Source: Sabulitectum sp036743055 (GTDB lineage Bacteria; Fermentibacterota; Fermentibacteria; Fermentibacterales; JCC-6). From it: DNA of 64,000 bases. The stretch is from contig DAINQE010000007.1 of the NCBI GenBank assembly GCA_036743055.1, forward strand, positions 10,484 to 74,483, given 5' to 3'. Every line of letters starts with the position of its first letter. The stretch's first letter is position 1. The position numbers were made by a program, and so were the translations under genes. The notes beneath the pieces are model-generated. The model worked only from the letters and a program-made list of their open reading frames with translations. It had not been told where the DNA came from and did not search any database. Below are positions 44,277 to 52,887 of this stretch, one piece after another.

Positions 44277-46509
44277 CAGATCTCCTCCCTTCCGCAGAAT
44301 ACACCAAGCCTCGTTTCGGCGAAGAGGGGCCTTTCGGTGAAGTCGGTGATCTCCTCAAGGGGGATTCCCTCCGAGCGGATTATCCTGGGGATCAGTGTCC
44401 TGCAGGTCTTGCCTCCGCAGGAGCCGAATCCCGCCCTGGTCCTGGCCTTGAGTTCGTTCAAGTCCCTTACTCCCAGGCGGAGCATCTCCCTTATCTCCCC
44501 GGCGGTGACCCTCTCACAACGGCAGACTATCGCGTCGTCGGGAATGGGGAGCTCGGGAACGGATTCCTCCGGGGCGGTCTGGTCAGGTGTCTGGATCCTT
44601 ACCCCTGCGACCCTGTTCGCGATACCAGACGGGGTCTTAATGTCCAGGAGCATGGTGCCGGGGTATCCCGGTGCTTCCCGGAGGCCCAGGGCGGTGCCCT
44701 TGCCAAGGATCTCCCCTTCCCAGTCCGTAAGTGTCAGGGCATCACCTGTTTTTACCATCCATTCCCCCAGCTCCCAGGGAATGGTTACCACCGGGTTCTC
44801 GATATCCTTCCGGCGGTCCACCAGTGTGACCGCCAGGCCCGGACATACCGCCACGCACTTCCTGCAGCCTATGCAGCCATCGCTGTATTCGGGAAGACCC
44901 ATGACCGGGTGGCCTTCAGTTGTTATGAGCCCCTTGGGGCACACTGTCATGCAGGGGTTGCAGGGTATCTCCTGAAGGCAGTGGATGACCGGGTACACAC
45001 CTGCGGTGTCCGGGGACTCAATGTACTCCTCCACCCTTCCGCCGGGGCTCTTGAGCACCTCGGCCTTTTCCGCCCAGTCGTCGGGTATCTCCACCTGGCA
45101 GCCTTTCAGGGTGCAGGCTATCTCCCTGCCCCGGATCTTGCCTGAGAACATGGCGGCGCTGGCCTCGGCTATCTCCTCGGAATCACCGGTTACCATGGTT
45201 GGTATGCCGAATTCCAGGGCTTTCTGATGAAACTCGTTCACCGGGCTGAGACCCACGGCAACCAGCAGGGTGTCCACCCTGAAGTTCTTCTCGGTGCCGG
45301 TTACGGGGTTGAAAGAACCGTCAACCTCCGCAATGGTTACGCTTTCGAGCTTTTCGCCGCCGTGGGCGGCAAGAACGGTGTGGCGGGTGTAGATGGGAAC
45401 TCCGAGCCTTGCTATCTTGTCGGCGTGCACCTTGTAGCCGCCGCATCTCTCCATTCCCTCTGCAAGACCCACCACTGTCATCCCAGCCTGAATGGCGTGG
45501 TAGGCGCCTATGAGGCCCACATTCCCGCCGCCAAGAACGAATATCCTCTCGGAGCACCGGATGAGGTCGCGGTTAACCAGGGTCTGGAAAGCGCCTGCCC
45601 CGTAAACGCCGGGAAGGGTGCAGCCCGGGAAGGGCAGGGATTTCTCCCTGGCCCCTGCGGCAACCAGGAGCTGTCTCGGCTTCACGAGCCTGTAGCCATC
45701 GGGCCTCCTTATGCCCACCTTGCCGTCGCTGAACACCGCCAGCACGATGGATTCCAGCCATATCTCCACGGAGTCCATGGCCCTTAGTTCGTCCTCCAGG
45801 AGCTTCGCGATGGTTATGCCCCGGGTTCCCGCCCGGCAGTCGGCTACGGAACCGAAGAACTTGTGGGTCTGAAGCACCAGCTTGCCGCCCATNNNNNNNN
45901 NNNNNNNNNNNNNNNNNNNNNNNNNNNNNNNNNNNNNNNNNNNNNNNNNNNNNNNNNNNNNNNNNNNNNNNNNNNNNNNNNNNNNNNNNNNNAGTCGGCT
46001 ACGGAACCGAAGAACTTGTGGGTCTGAAGCACCAGCTTGCCGCCCATGCGGTCCTTGTCGTCCACTATCACCGTGGTGAAGCCGGCCTCGCCCAGTTCCC
46101 TGGCCGCTGCCATGCCCGAGGGTCCCGCCCCTATTATCAGAACGTCTGTCTCAACTGTTTCAGGGGGATCCACCGCGGGAGGAGCGGCGTACTCCAGCTC
46201 AGGCAGCCCCTCAACCGTGCGTACCTCCATGCCTTCGGCAAGGGGGACGATGCAACTCTTCAGGGGGATACCGTCGATGATCAGGGTGCACTGGGAGCAC
46301 TGGCCGTTGGCGCAGAAAAGCCCCTGGGCGCCGCCGTCCTTGTGGTGATGGCCGAAGATCCGTTCCCCTCCGGCGAAGACAGCCGAGGAGACCATCTCCC
46401 CCTCACTGCCCATCATGTCCCGTCCGTTGAAGGTGAACCTCACCCATCTGCCATCCGGTACCGGAAGAACGGGATGGCGGCATATTCTGGCTCCGTGTTC
46501 CAATTCCAA
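44276..46509 (-). CDS. Fe-S/FAD amine dehydrogenase alpha subunit, split only by a spurious gap
   Basis: The two halves on either side of the gap share an identical 55-base stretch. Collapsing it gives one continuous frame of 692 residues from TTG 46509 (AAGGAG six bases upstream) or 709 from ATG 46560. Domains in order: HcnA-like 2Fe-2S (GLFCANGQCSQCTLIIDG...KSC), FAD site DVLIIGAGPSGMAAARELGE, NAD site IFVLGGGNVGLIGAYHAIQAG, two 4Fe-4S motifs (CNPCMTVCP and CIGCRKCVAVCP), and a BFD-like 2Fe-2S domain (VCRCERVTAGEI...GFGSCGGKTC). It would pass electrons from the beta-subunit substrate site to an acceptor. The upstream end overlaps the zinc-ribbon gene only if the longer start is used. Confidence 0.85.
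45838..45892. repeat. 55-base exact repeat flanking the gap, copy 1
   Basis: Identical to 45993-46047. Both copies encode the same residues (the MGGKLVLQTHKFFGSVAD stretch), so this is contig overlap and not biology. Confidence 0.95.
45893..45992. other. Spurious scaffold gap (100 N)
   Basis: The flanking contig ends overlap by 55 identical bases, so there is no missing sequence. Removing the Ns plus one copy restores an intact gene in frame. Confidence 0.93.
45993..46047. repeat. 55-base exact repeat flanking the gap, copy 2
   Basis: Identical to 45838-45892. A length of 55 matches a common de Bruijn k-mer size. Confidence 0.95.
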
Positions 46510-46544
46510 GACTGTCTCCTTATATGGCATTCCAGGGGAAGAGG

Positions 46545-46865
46545 CTACCTGCCCCGCCATTTCCTGGCGTAGGAGGGCCCTCCCTTTGATGATTTAACGA
46601 AACCCCTGCACTCAGGGAAACGGACGCATCTCCATACCCTGATGTGGGGATACTGATATCTCTCGGTGTCGCCTCCGCAGAGCGGGCATCTGGGGGTATT
46701 CCGCCCGGTGATCCTTCTGTCTTCCCTCTCGAACTGCTCCTGGAGCCTTCTGTGCTCCTCCTCCCGGGAGGGGCCGGAGAACTCTCCAAGGACCTTCCTG
46801 AGCATTATGAAGATCACTGCCACCGCACCTGCGGCGGAGAACAGACGGAATATATCCAACAGCAT
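46545..46865 (-). CDS. Membrane-anchored zinc-ribbon protein
   Basis: A 106-residue protein with an N-terminal helix (LFSAAGAVAVIFIMLRKVL), a charged coiled linker (EEEHRRLQEQFEREDRRI), and a C4 zinc ribbon CPLCGGDTERY...WRCVRFPECRG of the topoisomerase I/nuclease type. It may recruit nucleic acid or a protein to the membrane; the function is unknown. It is upstream of, and on the same strand as, the amine dehydrogenase genes and faces the EF-G paralogue across a 180-base region. Confidence 0.7.
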   Translation of the reverse strand: MLLDIFRLFSAAGAVAVIFIMLRKVLGEFSGPSREEEHRRLQEQFEREDRRITGRNTPRCPLCGGDTERYQYPHIRVWRCVRFPECRGFVKSSKGGPSYARKWRGR

Positions 46866-46941
46866 GCTCCAAGTGGTTTTCTAAAAACAGGTCGATTCGT
46901 TCATACAATATATACACCCCGGACCGGGCCCTGCGAAGGCG

Positions 46942-46971
46942 TTGACAGGAGCATACCCTCTACGGTAATAT
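46942..46971 (+). promoter_or_regulatory. Sigma70 promoter for the EF-G paralogue
   Basis: TTGACA (46942-46947), an 18-base spacer and TAATAT (46966-46971). The leader to the ATG at 47047 is about 70 bases. The remaining intergenic DNA is AT-rich with a TACAATATATAC string at about 46906 that may serve the minus-strand gene. Confidence 0.6.
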
Positions 46972-47046
46972 TGAGTTTCTGCGACGAGCAACCTATTTGC
47001 ATATTATTAGATAACAACCATAATAACACCCGGAGACTGGACTGAG

Positions 47047-49095
47047 ATGAAAAACTACACTGCAGACAAACTGAGGAACGTGGTTGTGCTTGGGCACGGT
47101 TCCGTTGGAAAGACCAGCTTCTGTGAAGCTCTCCTTTTCACCGGAGGAGGTTCGGAGAGGCTGGGATCGGTCGACGACGGCACCAGCGTTTTCGACTATA
47201 CCGCCGAGAGCAGGGAGAAGAAGCACAGCTTCGGCTCCACCATCGCCCACTGCGACTGGAACGGTCACAAGATCAACATCATGGACACTCCGGGCCTTGC
47301 TGATTTCTACGGGGAGACCATAGGCGCCATCTCCGCCGCCGAGTTGAGCGTGGTTCTCCTGGACGGCACCGACGGCGTCGAGGTGGGAAGCTACAAGACC
47401 TGGAACTTCGCCGAAGAGGCCTCCGTTCCCGCTTTCCTTTTCGTCAACAGGGTGGACAGGGAAAACGCAAATTTCGACCGTGTCCTCGAAGAGGCGCGGG
47501 AGATGTTCAGCAAGCACATCGTTCCGGTTGTCTTCCCTGTGATGGATGGCGACAGGTTCGTCTGCATCGCCAACTCGATAACCGGAAAGGCAGTTGACGC
47601 CTCCGGGAAGGAGATTCCCCTTCCGGATTCAGCGAAGGATCTCTGTGAAGACTACAGGATGCAGCTCACCGAAGAAGCCGCAGAGGCCAGCGAAGAGCTC
47701 ATGGAGGCCTTCTTCGCCAACGAGACCCTCACCGACAAGGAGCTTGCAAAGGGCATCACACTGGCTGTGCGCAACAGAGGGCTCTTCCCGCTGTTCTGCG
47801 GAACCTCCATTCCACCTGTGGGGCAGAAATTCGTTCTGGATTCCATAGTGGAGTACGGCCCCTCGCCCCTGGATGCCCCCGAGGCAGAAACCGCCGACGG
47901 CGGCAGGTTCGAAAGGAATCCCGGAGGAGGCTTCGTTGCCAGGGCCTTCAGCACGAAGCTGGACAAGCATGTGGGCGACATGGTCTACATCAAGGTGCTA
48001 AGCGGCGAGGCTTCAGGTTCACACGAGGTGATAAACACCAGCAGGAACCAGTCCGAGCGTCTGGGGAACTACTACTACATGAACGGCTCCAGCAGGGCCG
48101 ACGCCGAGAAAATGATCACAGGCGACATCATGGCGGTGGCCAAGCTGAAGAACACCATCACCAACGATGTTCTCTGCGACAAGGGTTCTCAGGTCAACCT
48201 GGCCCCCATCAAGTTCCCCAATCCCGTCTACAGGGCGGCCATCGCCCCGAAGAAACGCGGTGACGAAGACAAGATGGGCGCCGGGCTCCACAAGCTGGGC
48301 GCCATGGATCCCACCTTCGTAACCAGGAACGAGGCTAACATCGGCCAGACCACAGTGAGCGGAATGGGTGAGCTTCACCTGCAAACCATGCTCACCCGTC
48401 TCAAGGAGATGAACGGTGTGGAGGCCGAGCTTTTCAAACCCCGCATCGCCTACCAGGAAACCATTACGAAGATCGCCGCCGGCGCTTACAAGCACAAGAA
48501 GCAGTCCGGCGGCAGGGGACAGTACGGCCATGTCCTCATGCGTGTGGAACCGATGCCCCGGGGCGAGGGTTTCATATTCGACAGCGAGGTCACAGGCGGC
48601 AACGTTCCCACCAAGTACATACCGGCAGTTGAGAAGGGCGTAGTGGAAGCCATGCAGAAGGGCCCGATCTCCGGCAGTGAGGTCATCGACGTCAAAGCCG
48701 TGGTCACCGACGGCTCCGCCCACTCGGTGGACTCCTCGGATATGGCCTTCAAGCTTGCCGCCAGCAGATGCTTCCAGGACCTGATGATGCAGGCCGGACC
48801 GGTACTCCTCGAGCCCATCATGGCCCTTGAGATAACCGTACCCGACGAATTCATGGGCGACGTGATGGGTGACATTAACACCCGCAGGGGCAAGATCCAG
48901 GGAATGGAGGCCCAGGGCGGCTTCCAGGTTATCAAGGCAGCGGTTCCCGAAGCGGAACTCTACCAGTACACCAGCTCCCTCCGATCCCTTACCCAGGCCA
49001 GGGGAAGCTTTACCCAGGCCTTCTCACACTACGAACCGGCCCCCAGGGAGGTTCAGCAGAAGGTCATGGAAGAGTACCAGAAGGAAGAAGAGTAG
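47047..49095 (+). CDS. EF-G-like translational GTPase (FusA paralogue)
   Basis: A 682-residue five-domain GTPase. G1 is GHGSVGKTSFCEALL, G3 is MDTPGLADF, G4 is NRVD instead of NKxD, and switch I (SREKKHSFGSTIAHCDWNGHKIN) lacks the RGIT motif of standard EF-G. Domain IV/V signatures are SGGRGQYGHVLMRVEP, GVVEAMQKGPISG and GDINTRRGKIQGMEAQGG. These traits place it in the EF-G-like group II/spdEFG class rather than the main translocase. It may act in ribosome recycling, rescue or a specialised translocation role. It has its own promoter and is followed two bases later by an anchored protein. Confidence 0.88.
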   Translation: MKNYTADKLRNVVVLGHGSVGKTSFCEALLFTGGGSERLGSVDDGTSVFDYTAESREKKHSFGSTIAHCDWNGHKINIMDTPGLADFYGETIGAISAAELSVVLLDGTDGVEVGSYKTWNFAEEASVPAFLFVNRVDRENANFDRVLEEAREMFSKHIVPVVFPVMDGDRFVCIANSITGKAVDASGKEIPLPDSAKDLCEDYRMQLTEEAAEASEELMEAFFANETLTDKELAKGITLAVRNRGLFPLFCGTSIPPVGQKFVLDSIVEYGPSPLDAPEAETADGGRFERNPGGGFVARAFSTKLDKHVGDMVYIKVLSGEASGSHEVINTSRNQSERLGNYYYMNGSSRADAEKMITGDIMAVAKLKNTITNDVLCDKGSQVNLAPIKFPNPVYRAAIAPKKRGDEDKMGAGLHKLGAMDPTFVTRNEANIGQTTVSGMGELHLQTMLTRLKEMNGVEAELFKPRIAYQETITKIAAGAYKHKKQSGGRGQYGHVLMRVEPMPRGEGFIFDSEVTGGNVPTKYIPAVEKGVVEAMQKGPISGSEVIDVKAVVTDGSAHSVDSSDMAFKLAASRCFQDLMMQAGPVLLEPIMALEITVPDEFMGDVMGDINTRRGKIQGMEAQGGFQVIKAAVPEAELYQYTSSLRSLTQARGSFTQAFSHYEPAPREVQQKVMEEYQKEEE

Positions 49096-49097
49096 TC

Positions 49098-49724
49098 ATG
49101 AAAAAGGCATCGGCGGTTCTCATCTGCCTTGTTTTCATAGCGGGAACCGCCGTTGCCTCACCCTTCGGCGAGGGAGGGGGAACCTCCCCCGGCGAAGAGG
49201 AAAGCAATCTGGCCACCATTCTCATGATCACAGTGGTGGTGGGGTTCACGGCCCTGCTCGTTAGCGACATCATCGCCGACGACGGCCTGGAATCCCAAGA
49301 TGCCCTGGCGGGGATTACAGCTTCCGATACATCCTCCGTTTCGGAAGAAACAGGAGTGAACTGGGAGCAGCTGGCCCCTGCTGATTCCCTTCCAGTCCTT
49401 GCCATAGCGGTCTTCCAGGGTCCTTCCGGAAGGGAAGCAGCCAGGTACATGGCCTCACTCCTTTCGTCCAGGGAGAACATCGACTACACCATCCACGGCT
49501 CACCGTCAGCTCTGGGGCACCAGTCCCCCTCAGAAACCGCCTCCACGGGCTTCGCCTTCGTACCCAGCGACTACTTCATAACAGCGGATCAGGAAGGCCT
49601 GTTCCTTTTCCACAGGGGCAGCGGCCAACCTGAATGGTCCTTCCCGATGCAGGAAGCCGGGCTTGATTCAGCCTTCGTAAGAAGAGCCGCCGCCTCCCTT
49701 ATGGAGCACTTCGAGCTTCCATAG
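49098..49724 (+). CDS. Signal-peptide and membrane-segment protein of unknown function
   Basis: A 208-residue protein with a signal peptide (KKASAVLICLVFIAGTAVAS), a Gly/Ser/Glu-rich linker, a second hydrophobic segment (LATILMITVVVGFTALLVSDI), and a C-terminal soluble domain without a recognised family. The ATG lies two bases after the EF-G paralogue stop, so it is probably co-expressed. After the stop, a T7 run and TTGTATATATATATG precede the next gene, with no convincing hairpin. Confidence 0.55.
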   Translation: MKKASAVLICLVFIAGTAVASPFGEGGGTSPGEEESNLATILMITVVVGFTALLVSDIIADDGLESQDALAGITASDTSSVSEETGVNWEQLAPADSLPVLAIAVFQGPSGREAARYMASLLSSRENIDYTIHGSPSALGHQSPSETASTGFAFVPSDYFITADQEGLFLFHRGSGQPEWSFPMQEAGLDSAFVRRAAASLMEHFELP

Positions 49725-49804
49725 TCACAGGCACTTTTTTTCATCTTTCCTGTTGTATATATATATGATGTTATCATTTTTCCCTTAGAGAAACAGGAGG
49801 AGTC

Positions 49805-51435
49805 ATGAGAATTGCCTCAGTACTGGCAGCCGTTCTGCTGTCAGCGTCACTGGCCGGGGAATTCACCGTTACAGTGCCTGTGGACCGGCAGGTTCAGATG
49901 CGCGAATTCGGCGGATACACTTCGGTCTCAATACCCGGAGCCCCTGGAATAAGCATTTCAGGCGCACCGAGCCTTCCGGTGCTGAGCACCCCGATAGCCC
50001 TTCCCCATGGCACCAGGGCAGTATCGATGGAGGTTCTTTCGGTGAACTGGACGGCCCTCAGGGGAAGGCACACGGTACTTCCCGCAACCGAGCAGGTGCC
50101 ACTGAGCCTCATGGGCCAGACCGAGATCCCCCTTCCCAGCCCCGACCAGGCCATCTACTCCTCCTCCGAGTTCTACCCCGGAACCGCAGCAAGACTCGAA
50201 GAGTCCTCCATGCTCCTCGGTTTCCCGGTGGCTTATGTAAGCGTTTACCCCGTTCGCTGGAACCCGGCCTCCGGAACCATAGAGGTGGCCAGCGACATTC
50301 AGCTCAGGGTAACAACGGAATACACCGGCGATAACTACCAGGTGAGGGCCCGCAGCGCCCAGACGGAAGCAAGGACAAGAGCCCTTGTGGAAGCATCTGT
50401 TGTTAACCCGGAAATGGTCCAGGCCAGCGGCGCCGCGATAATCCCCAGCCGCGACCTCACCTACGGCGAGTTCGTTGTTATCACCACCCCCACCTACGAG
50501 AGCTATGCCGAAGAGTTCGCCGAGTGGAAGACCCGGAAGGGCGTTCCCACAGGCGTCTACACCACAACATGGATCCAGGNNNNNNNNNNNNNNNNNNNNN
50601 NNNNNNNNNNNNNNNNNNNNNNNNNNNNNNNNNNNNNNNNNNNNNNNNNNNNNNNNNNNNNNNNNNNNNNNNNNNNNNNCTCTGCCAGGCAATATATGAA
50701 GAGCACTGGGACGAGAACGCCCTCACCCTGGGCGGAATGCACTTCATGGGCCGCGACGAAATGAACCCCGGCAGCGATCAGGTGATGGACTGGTGCGTGA
50801 AGGAGTACAACCTGTTCGGCGAACCCGAACTTCCCATCTGGACGGCGGACGCCCAGCAGCTCTCCGCCACGCATCCTTCCTCTATCTCCGGCTCCACTTC
50901 GGTAACGGTCACCGTAACCGCCGGTGGTTCCCCGGTGTCCGGCGCCAGGGTCTGCCTCTACAAGGGCGACAGCTGGGCCACAGCCGATGTCTACGAAGTT
51001 GCCGTCACCAACGGCTCCGGTCAGGTGACCATCTCCGTTGCCCCCTCCACCACCGGAACCATGCTGGTAACGGCCTGGAAGCATAACTGCATAGCCTATC
51101 TGGGCTCGCTGAGCGTTGGCGGAACAGGCATCGGTGACCAGGCCGAGGGCATGACCTTCGTAACCTCCATTGGTGCTCCCTACCCCAACCCGGCGGTCTC
51201 TTCCGCCGCGGTGCCCTTCACCATGGCGAATGCCGGAACCGCAACCGTTCAGGTGTTCGACCTCTCCGGACGCAGCGTTGCCACCATCGGCAGCCAGGAG
51301 TTCGCAGCGGGTCAGCACACCGTGAACTGGAACCTCACCGGCAGCGGCGGGGCACCTGTTCCCAACGGCTTCTACAGCGTTGTGGTGACCACCCCCGACG
51401 GCGTTATGACAGAAAGGGTGATGGTCCTCAGGTAG
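49805..51435 (+). CDS. Gingipain-like (C25) secreted protein, catalytic part in gap
   Basis: It has a signal peptide (RIASVLAAVLLSASLAG), then a propeptide-like beta domain with LPVLSTPIALPHGTRAVSM. The start of the C25 domain follows (GEFVVITTPTYESYAEEFAEWKTRKGVPTGVYTT), then the gap at 50580-50679. After the gap come the C25 end (WCVKEYNLFGEPELPIW), an Ig-like domain (TVTVTAGGSPVSGARVCLYKG) and a FlgD/T9SS-like tail (PYPNPAVSSAAVPF, VQVFDLSGRSVATIG, GFYSVVVTTPDGVMTERVMVLR). The His/Cys catalytic dyad would lie in the gap, which must exceed 100 bases; the frame also changes across it. AGGAGG precedes the ATG. It is probably a surface cysteine protease. Confidence 0.8.
50580..50679. other. 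Scaffold gap (100 N) inside the gingipain-like gene
   Basis: Reading frames on the two sides do not agree, and most of the C25 catalytic domain is absent, so several hundred bases are missing. Confidence 0.95.
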
Positions 51436-51454
51436 GAATACCTGACATCGACGG

Positions 51455-51484
51455 GAAGGGGCGCTTCGGCGCCCCTTCTCTTAT
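51455..51484 (+). terminator. Rho-independent terminator with UUCG loop
   Basis: GAAGGGGCGC (51455-51464), TTCG tetraloop, GCGCCCCTTC (51469-51478), then TCTTAT, 20 bases after the gingipain-like stop. Confidence 0.85.
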
Positions 51485-51549
51485 ACTGAGTGATTGATAA
51501 TAATATACATAGATTGCGTAAGGAATATTTCTTTATCTGGAGGTGCAAT

Positions 51550-52887
51550 ATGCGGGTCCACAGATTATTCATTACGGTTCACATTCTTGTCCTGGCGGAT
51601 CAGGGGCTCTCTTCTCCCACCTGGATCATTAACTACGACGGAGTCGGCACGAATACCATCAAGTGCGTACTCCCCCTTTCCAACGGACACACTGTATTCA
51701 GCGCCACCTGCTACTCCCCGCCGGACATCAGCGGAAGCTGGACCGCTGAGATCGACGAAAACGGTGACATACTCTGGAACTACTACAACGATTATCCACC
51801 CCTGGGCATAGCCGAGATCAACGGTGAAGGCTGCATTCTTCTCACAGGAACCGCCAACAGCTGCAGGGTCGTTCGCCTTGATCAGTCAGGAAATGAAATA
51901 TGGGAACACCCTGCAGCCTGGACACTTGCGGGTATTGTGGGAACCGCAGACGGACACTTCGTTTACAGGAGCGTGGGAAATCTGATCAAGATCGACAAGG
52001 ACTTCAACACCATATGGACCCTGGAACCCCCTGAGCCTGGAGTCATTCAGATCCTCGGGCCATCATACTCCCCATCGGGGGGATTCGCCGCGGCCGGTGT
52101 GAACCCTGGATCATTCTCCGACACCGTTGCCGCGGGCACTGCGGATTCCCTGGGGGTGTTCGGCTCAGTCGGATACATAACCGGCGGCGGAGGGATAATA
52201 ACTGCCCTGTCCGCATACTCAGATGTGGATGAGAGCTGCTATGGGGTGGTTCAGTACCTCAACCCGATGCCTCCAAACCTGTCAGACGAGATAGTGTTCC
52301 GGTTCAACGCCGGCGGAGAACTGAACTGGTCCAGGGAGATCGACGACATGGTTGCTCTATGCCGGTCCACGGACGGACATCCTGTGGTCGTTGGTGAAGA
52401 ATCCCCGGATTACCCCGTAACCTTCTTCGTAAGGAAGCTCGATCCCGGGAACGGTGACACCATCTGGAGCGTTGTACATGGCAACGGTGATGACAGTTTC
52501 GTTCCGTACTGCATCGCCACGGCTTCAGACGGCGGCTTCATTGTGGGCGGGGGTTGCTTAGAAGGAACTGCGGTGCTGGCAAAGACCGATTTGGAGGGAC
52601 TGATAAACGGAATGGGGATTGAAGGGGGTTCTGTGCATAACCCGCTTCATGTCTCTCCGGTGTCAAATCCTTCCGGCGGTTCCGTTCTTCTGCGGATACA
52701 GGCACCTGAATCAGTTGATCTGAACCTGGTCATCCATGACTCCTGTGGAAGGGTGGTGTTCTCCCAAGGTATGGGCACCGGCATGGGGATCGTAAACGCT
52801 GGAACGCTGCCCACGGGAATGTACACGGCAAGCATTCTGTCGGATGAACATGGCATTGCTTCCTGCAGGCTGGTTGTGCTGAACTAA
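51550..52887 (+). CDS. Secreted repeat protein with C-terminal sorting-like domain
   Basis: A 445-residue protein with a signal peptide (RVHRLFITVHILVLADQGLS) and propeller-like repeats with W/G-D motifs (AEIDENGDILWNYY, VVRLDQSGNEIWEHP, IDKDFNTIWTLEP, FNAGGELNWSREI), like PQQ/SBBP-type beta-propellers. It ends in a FlgD/T9SS-like domain (LNLVIHDSCGRVVFSQ, TGMYTASILSDEHG). ATG 51550 is preceded by GGAGGTG; upstream in-frame codons add a non-signal extension and are rejected. It overlaps the convergent comM-like gene by four bases. Confidence 0.75.
   Translation: MRVHRLFITVHILVLADQGLSSPTWIINYDGVGTNTIKCVLPLSNGHTVFSATCYSPPDISGSWTAEIDENGDILWNYYNDYPPLGIAEINGEGCILLTGTANSCRVVRLDQSGNEIWEHPAAWTLAGIVGTADGHFVYRSVGNLIKIDKDFNTIWTLEPPEPGVIQILGPSYSPSGGFAAAGVNPGSFSDTVAAGTADSLGVFGSVGYITGGGGIITALSAYSDVDESCYGVVQYLNPMPPNLSDEIVFRFNAGGELNWSREIDDMVALCRSTDGHPVVVGEESPDYPVTFFVRKLDPGNGDTIWSVVHGNGDDSFVPYCIATASDGGFIVGGGCLEGTAVLAKTDLEGLINGMGIEGGSVHNPLHVSPVSNPSGGSVLLRIQAPESVDLNLVIHDSCGRVVFSQGMGTGMGIVNAGTLPTGMYTASILSDEHGIASCRLVVLN

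Noticed and set aside
45838..46047. Direct repeat read as a real duplication
   Set aside because: Its exact identity, its length of 55 and its position at both edges of a 100-N gap show contig overlap, and collapsing it restores the frame.
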